Of a stretch of DNA of 64,000 bases, positions 61,572 to 64,000 are shown piece by piece. The translations under genes and the position numbers were made by a program. The stretch lies in contig NZ_FZOW01000013.1 in assembly GCF_900188125.1 (NCBI RefSeq), forward strand, positions 62,001 to 126,000. The letters are read 5' to 3'. The notes under the pieces were generated by a model. The model ran no database searches and was not told the origin of the DNA. It worked only from the letters and a program-made list of their open reading frames with translations. Within the stretch, counting starts at the first letter, position 1; each line of letters opens with the position of its first letter. The stretch is from Rhodococcoides kyotonense (GTDB lineage Bacteria > Actinomycetota > Actinomycetes > Mycobacteriales > Mycobacteriaceae).

Positions 61572-62415
61572 CGACGTCCTGACGTCCGAACAACGGCGAG
61601 TCGTCGACTACCTCGATGTGGGCATGTCGAAGCTGCATCAAAGCACGAGGTCCCTCCAGAAGGTACCGACGTGACAAACGTCTCGGCTCGGTGGCCAAGC
61701 GGTAGAACCATTCCAGGCCGTTGTCCTGGAAGAACCGAGGTGCGCGCTGCGACTCGCCTGCCATGAAGTCGGCGGCAGCACCGAATGCCAGCAGTAGCCG
61801 TGCACCCGTGGCCAAGCCGTACGTGCTGATCCACATCTCCTGGCGCGGCTTGCCCAGTCCGACGACCAGAACGTCGACGGACGCTGCGGAGATCTGTGCC
61901 GCGATGCGCGACGACTGTGCCGGGTCGGCGAGCTCGTCGGCCGACGGTGACCAGAATCCCGCGACCTCGAGGTCGGGGTGGCTACGACGCAACGCGAATC
62001 GAAGCCGCTCGTGCATGCGTGACGTTCCACCGAGGAAACCGACGGTGTGGCCCTCGGCTGCAGCCATGTCCACGATCGCAGGCAGCAGATCCGATCCCGT
62101 GACCCGCGACCACGAGCGTCCGGTCAGCTTCTCTGCATGGCTGACGATGGGGGCACCGTCGGCGAGGAACGCCCACCGGAGGTCCGACCGCTGGGTGTCC
62201 AGATGATTGGCCGCGTCGGGGCCGACGCGGAAGTGATGGATGTGGTCCAGATTGACCGATCCCAGCGCGAGCGGGACATGACCCGGCTCGGCCAGACGCT
62301 GCGTCACCGCCTCTACGACGGTCTCGAAGCTGCAGAGTTCCACCGGGGTGCCGCCTGCCACCATGCGAACCGTGGCGGATGCCTGACCATGGTTGTCGTG
62401 TCGGTCGATGCTCAT
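61531..62415 (-). CDS. WecG/TagA/CpsF-family glycosyltransferase
   Basis: The protein has 294 residues from the ATG at 62415. GT26 family features are ALGSVNLDHIHHFRV, WAFLADGAPIVSHAEKLTGR (the T/D-G-x-P/G segment), RVTGSDLLPAIVD, VGFLGGTSRMHERL, VDVLVVGLGKPRQEMWI and LLLAFGAAADFMAGESQRAP. These enzymes add the second sugar (for example ManNAcA, ManNAc or glucose) onto an undecaprenyl-linked first sugar. A first-sugar phosphotransferase is not present in the window. It is downstream of the GNAT gene with a 4-nt overlap. Confidence 0.93.
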   Translation of the reverse strand: MSIDRHDNHGQASATVRMVAGGTPVELCSFETVVEAVTQRLAEPGHVPLALGSVNLDHIHHFRVGPDAANHLDTQRSDLRWAFLADGAPIVSHAEKLTGRSWSRVTGSDLLPAIVDMAAAEGHTVGFLGGTSRMHERLRFALRRSHPDLEVAGFWSPSADELADPAQSSRIAAQISAASVDVLVVGLGKPRQEMWISTYGLATGARLLLAFGAAADFMAGESQRAPRFFQDNGLEWFYRLATEPRRLSRRYLLEGPRALMQLRHAHIEVVDDSPLFGRQDVATPTERSALGGMP

Positions 62416-63125
62416 GCGATGTCCATCAATTCTCGAAGGCGGATGCGATTGCGATCGGTGTTCTCGCAGACCCACAGGTCGTGGTCCGTGGGACTGCCCG
62501 CGTAGTCACGTTGACGACGGAGCGTGGCGGTTCTCTCGAAACCGGCAAGGGCCAAACCCTTTGCCGGGCGCGGATTGTCGACGGCGACGGGCGCGATGAC
62601 CCACCGCAACGGATTCGTGCGGGTGAAAGCGTTGAGGACGACGACGTGCCCCGCCCAGCCGGTGACCTCGGACTGATGGACGCTCGGTGTGCACCAGACA
62701 CTGAGCTCGCCTGCGTGAGACAGCCCGTCGACGCGTGAGATGTTGACCTCACCGGCGACGATGGGATTCTTCTTGACTGTGGTGGTCTGCGCTGTTTCGA
62801 CCAGTAGATGAGGAAAGGACAGCCCGCGCCGGGACAGGCGACGGTCCGTCACGTACTTCTCGATCCACGCTGCGGGAGTGTTGAGTTCCTTCCATGTGCG
62901 ACCGGCCTCGCCGAACGCGGGCGACAGGAAGTCGGCATGCGTGACGCGGGTGGTGCGCCACCGCTCGAAGTCTGCGAAGCGGGGCACGCGAATGGTGAAA
63001 CTGCTGGTACCGAAGCTGCGAGTGAAGGCTTCTGTGTTGAGTGCTCCTGTTTCTGCGATGCCTGCGTGGATCCCCGACTGTTGATACCCGACCAAAGGTA
63101 TGTTTTGGGCGTGGTTAACGGTCAT
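62412..63125 (-). CDS. GNAT-family N-acetyltransferase-like protein
   Basis: The protein has 237 residues from the ATG at 63125. The C-terminal part fits the GNAT fold: LRWVIAPVAVDNPRPAKGLALAGFERTATLRRQRDYAG corresponds to the 'N..A..L..lGF...G.lR' region of RimJ/RimL relatives (quoted in pieces here). The N-terminal half (PRFADFERWRTTRVTHADFLSP) matches the substrate-binding start of that family. It is likely to modify a sugar nucleotide or protein amine; the substrate is unknown. It heads a two-gene unit with WecG/TagA. Confidence 0.7.
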   Translation of the reverse strand: MTVNHAQNIPLVGYQQSGIHAGIAETGALNTEAFTRSFGTSSFTIRVPRFADFERWRTTRVTHADFLSPAFGEAGRTWKELNTPAAWIEKYVTDRRLSRRGLSFPHLLVETAQTTTVKKNPIVAGEVNISRVDGLSHAGELSVWCTPSVHQSEVTGWAGHVVVLNAFTRTNPLRWVIAPVAVDNPRPAKGLALAGFERTATLRRQRDYAGSPTDHDLWVCENTDRNRIRLRELMDIA

Positions 63126-63242
63126 GAAAACAGAATACAGTGCAGTTGCATTACTGCATATCCAGTTTGAACGGCGAATGCAGTCTCGAACTGGTATCAA
63201 TGCTTCTGTAACATTCCACAAACACGAATCGAAAGCAGAGAT
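63126..63242. promoter_or_regulatory. Divergent AT-rich promoter region before the Wzz gene
   Basis: This 117-nt gap between the GNAT gene and the Wzz gene is much more AT-rich than its surroundings. It contains TGCAGT (63141-63146) and ACTGCA (63153-63158), perfect arms around 6 nt, plus TTGAAC (63167-63172) as a possible -35 for the plus strand. Assignments are tentative. Confidence 0.35.
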
Positions 63243-64000
63243 GTGAACGTCGACGAATTGGTCAGAGCAACGCTGCGCCGCAAGGTGGCGTGCGTCATCG
63301 TCGTGCTGTGCGCACTTGCGGCCGGCACCTTCGGCGTCATGTCGACGACCGACTCGTATCAGTCGTCGGCCGTGGCGGTGGTGTATCCGCCCGGTGCCGG
63401 TGACATCGACGCCAAGCTCAACCCTTTCGTCAACCTCAACGACAACATGGCCCAGCTCGCGGCCGTGACGGCGACATTGCTTCAATCACCTGCTGCTGCA
63501 GCGCTTGTCGAGGAAGCGGGCGCGTCCGGTGAGTACACGGTCGCGTCGACGCTCGGTGACACTGCGGCTGCGCTGCGACTGTCCCCGCAGCTGATGATCA
63601 CCACGAGCGGCCCCACTCCCGAGGCTGCGCAGGCAGGTGCCCAGGCTCTTCTGGACTACTCGTCCGTCGCGCTGGCTCAGCTCCAGGTGCAGACGGGTGT
63701 CCGACCCAACACCGAGGCGTCGATCACAGCCGCCGTCATGCCCGAACCAGGCACGCTCGTTCCGTCCAGCCCGTTGAAGGCTGCCGGGGCATACGGGCTG
63801 GCCGTGCTGGTCGTCGGCCTGCTCGGCATCGTCACCGTCGGCACCATTCTGGACCGCCGACGTGCGCTTTCTCAGACCCGTTCGAACGACGGAACTGCAG
63901 CGGCATCTGCTGCGCCGGTCGCTGTCACGCCCTCGAAGTCTGTGACGGGTCACAACGGTCGGCGTGTCGCGGAACCTGCACTCGCACGGCCGGTCCGGGC
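63243..64000 (+). CDS. Wzz-like chain-length regulator (3' end outside window)
   Basis: The frame is open from the GTG at 63243 to the window edge, 252 codons. It starts VNVDELVRATLRRKVACVIVV with a transmembrane helix (about 14-32). An external domain follows (YQSSAVAVVYPPGAGDI, ATLLQSPAAAALVEEAG, AASITAAVMPEPGTLVPSSP in outline). A second helix lies at about 180-202, followed by DRRRALSQTR. This is the Wzz/capsular-chain-length topology. The cytoplasmic C-terminus is incomplete, so whether a kinase domain follows cannot be seen. It would serve EPS locus 2. Confidence 0.85.
   Translation, partial: MNVDELVRATLRRKVACVIVVLCALAAGTFGVMSTTDSYQSSAVAVVYPPGAGDIDAKLNPFVNLNDNMAQLAAVTATLLQSPAAAALVEEAGASGEYTVASTLGDTAAALRLSPQLMITTSGPTPEAAQAGAQALLDYSSVALAQLQVQTGVRPNTEASITAAVMPEPGTLVPSSPLKAAGAYGLAVLVVGLLGIVTVGTILDRRRALSQTRSNDGTAAASAAPVAVTPSKSVTGHNGRRVAEPALARPVR

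Noticed and set aside
1..64000. Search for tRNA, rRNA, insertion sequences, integrases and attachment sites
   Set aside because: No cloverleaf-like sequence, transposase or integrase motif, or terminal-repeat pair flanking a transposase was seen; a tRNAscan or ISfinder run was not possible.

Overview
The window is high-GC DNA with dense, GTG-rich, mostly overlapping genes. It encodes a furA-katG pair, mycobacterial-style osmoprotectant transport, actinobacterial DUF4012 proteins, an Rv3910-like discoidin protein and many lipoproteins. Together these point to a chromosomal segment of a mycolic-acid actinomycete, most likely Rhodococcus (fascians-type clade). The genus is an inference from gene content; no rRNA or other marker gene is present. 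I see no tRNA, rRNA, CRISPR array, insertion sequence or phage gene.

Layout. 1-5.2 kb holds a cut-off HxlR regulator, a degenerate EAL-DICT sensor, a STAS protein, and katG-furA with a terminator. 5.2-8.6 kb has an FAD/NAD(P)-binding protein, an FMN-dependent monooxygenase and a protein of unknown function. 8.8-12.4 kb is a four-gene glycine-betaine/choline-type ABC operon. 12.4-14.1 kb has a dispersed repeat element, a proline-rich lipoprotein and a membrane protein.

14.3-36.6 kb is a first exopolysaccharide (EPS) locus. It has two GT4 glycosyltransferases, two pyruvyl-transferase-like proteins, a Wzx flippase, an O-acetyltransferase, a Wzy-like polymerase and a GT2 enzyme. Next come a lipoprotein and a DUF4012 protein on the other strand, then a 3174-residue three-module NRPS with thioesterase, and a Wzz/BY-kinase that closes the locus. 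The NRPS inside a polysaccharide locus is the most unusual feature of the window.

36.6-50.6 kb is a mixed region. It contains a small gene under a candidate LexA box, lipoproteins, an MFS transporter, a second DUF4012 protein and a VOC protein. It continues with a two-gene flavin operon of sulfur-scavenging type, tandem crcB fluoride channels and a STAS/anti-sigma kinase pair. It ends with the discoidin protein, a low-molecular-weight tyrosine phosphatase and an Hsp70-like membrane protein. The phosphatase is a natural partner for the BY-kinase.

50.7-64 kb is a second EPS locus: five glycosyltransferase genes (one a GT2-GT4 fusion), a second Wzx, a WecG/TagA enzyme, two GNAT proteins, a secreted DUF4832-type protein, and a Wzz protein cut by the window end.

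Non-coding structure is notable. There are several long near-perfect palindromes (5233-5280, 8060-8111, 20475-20575, 36582-36645) and a 54-nt palindromic element present twice (12387-12440 and 44315-44368), each copy attached to a GC-rich tandem array.
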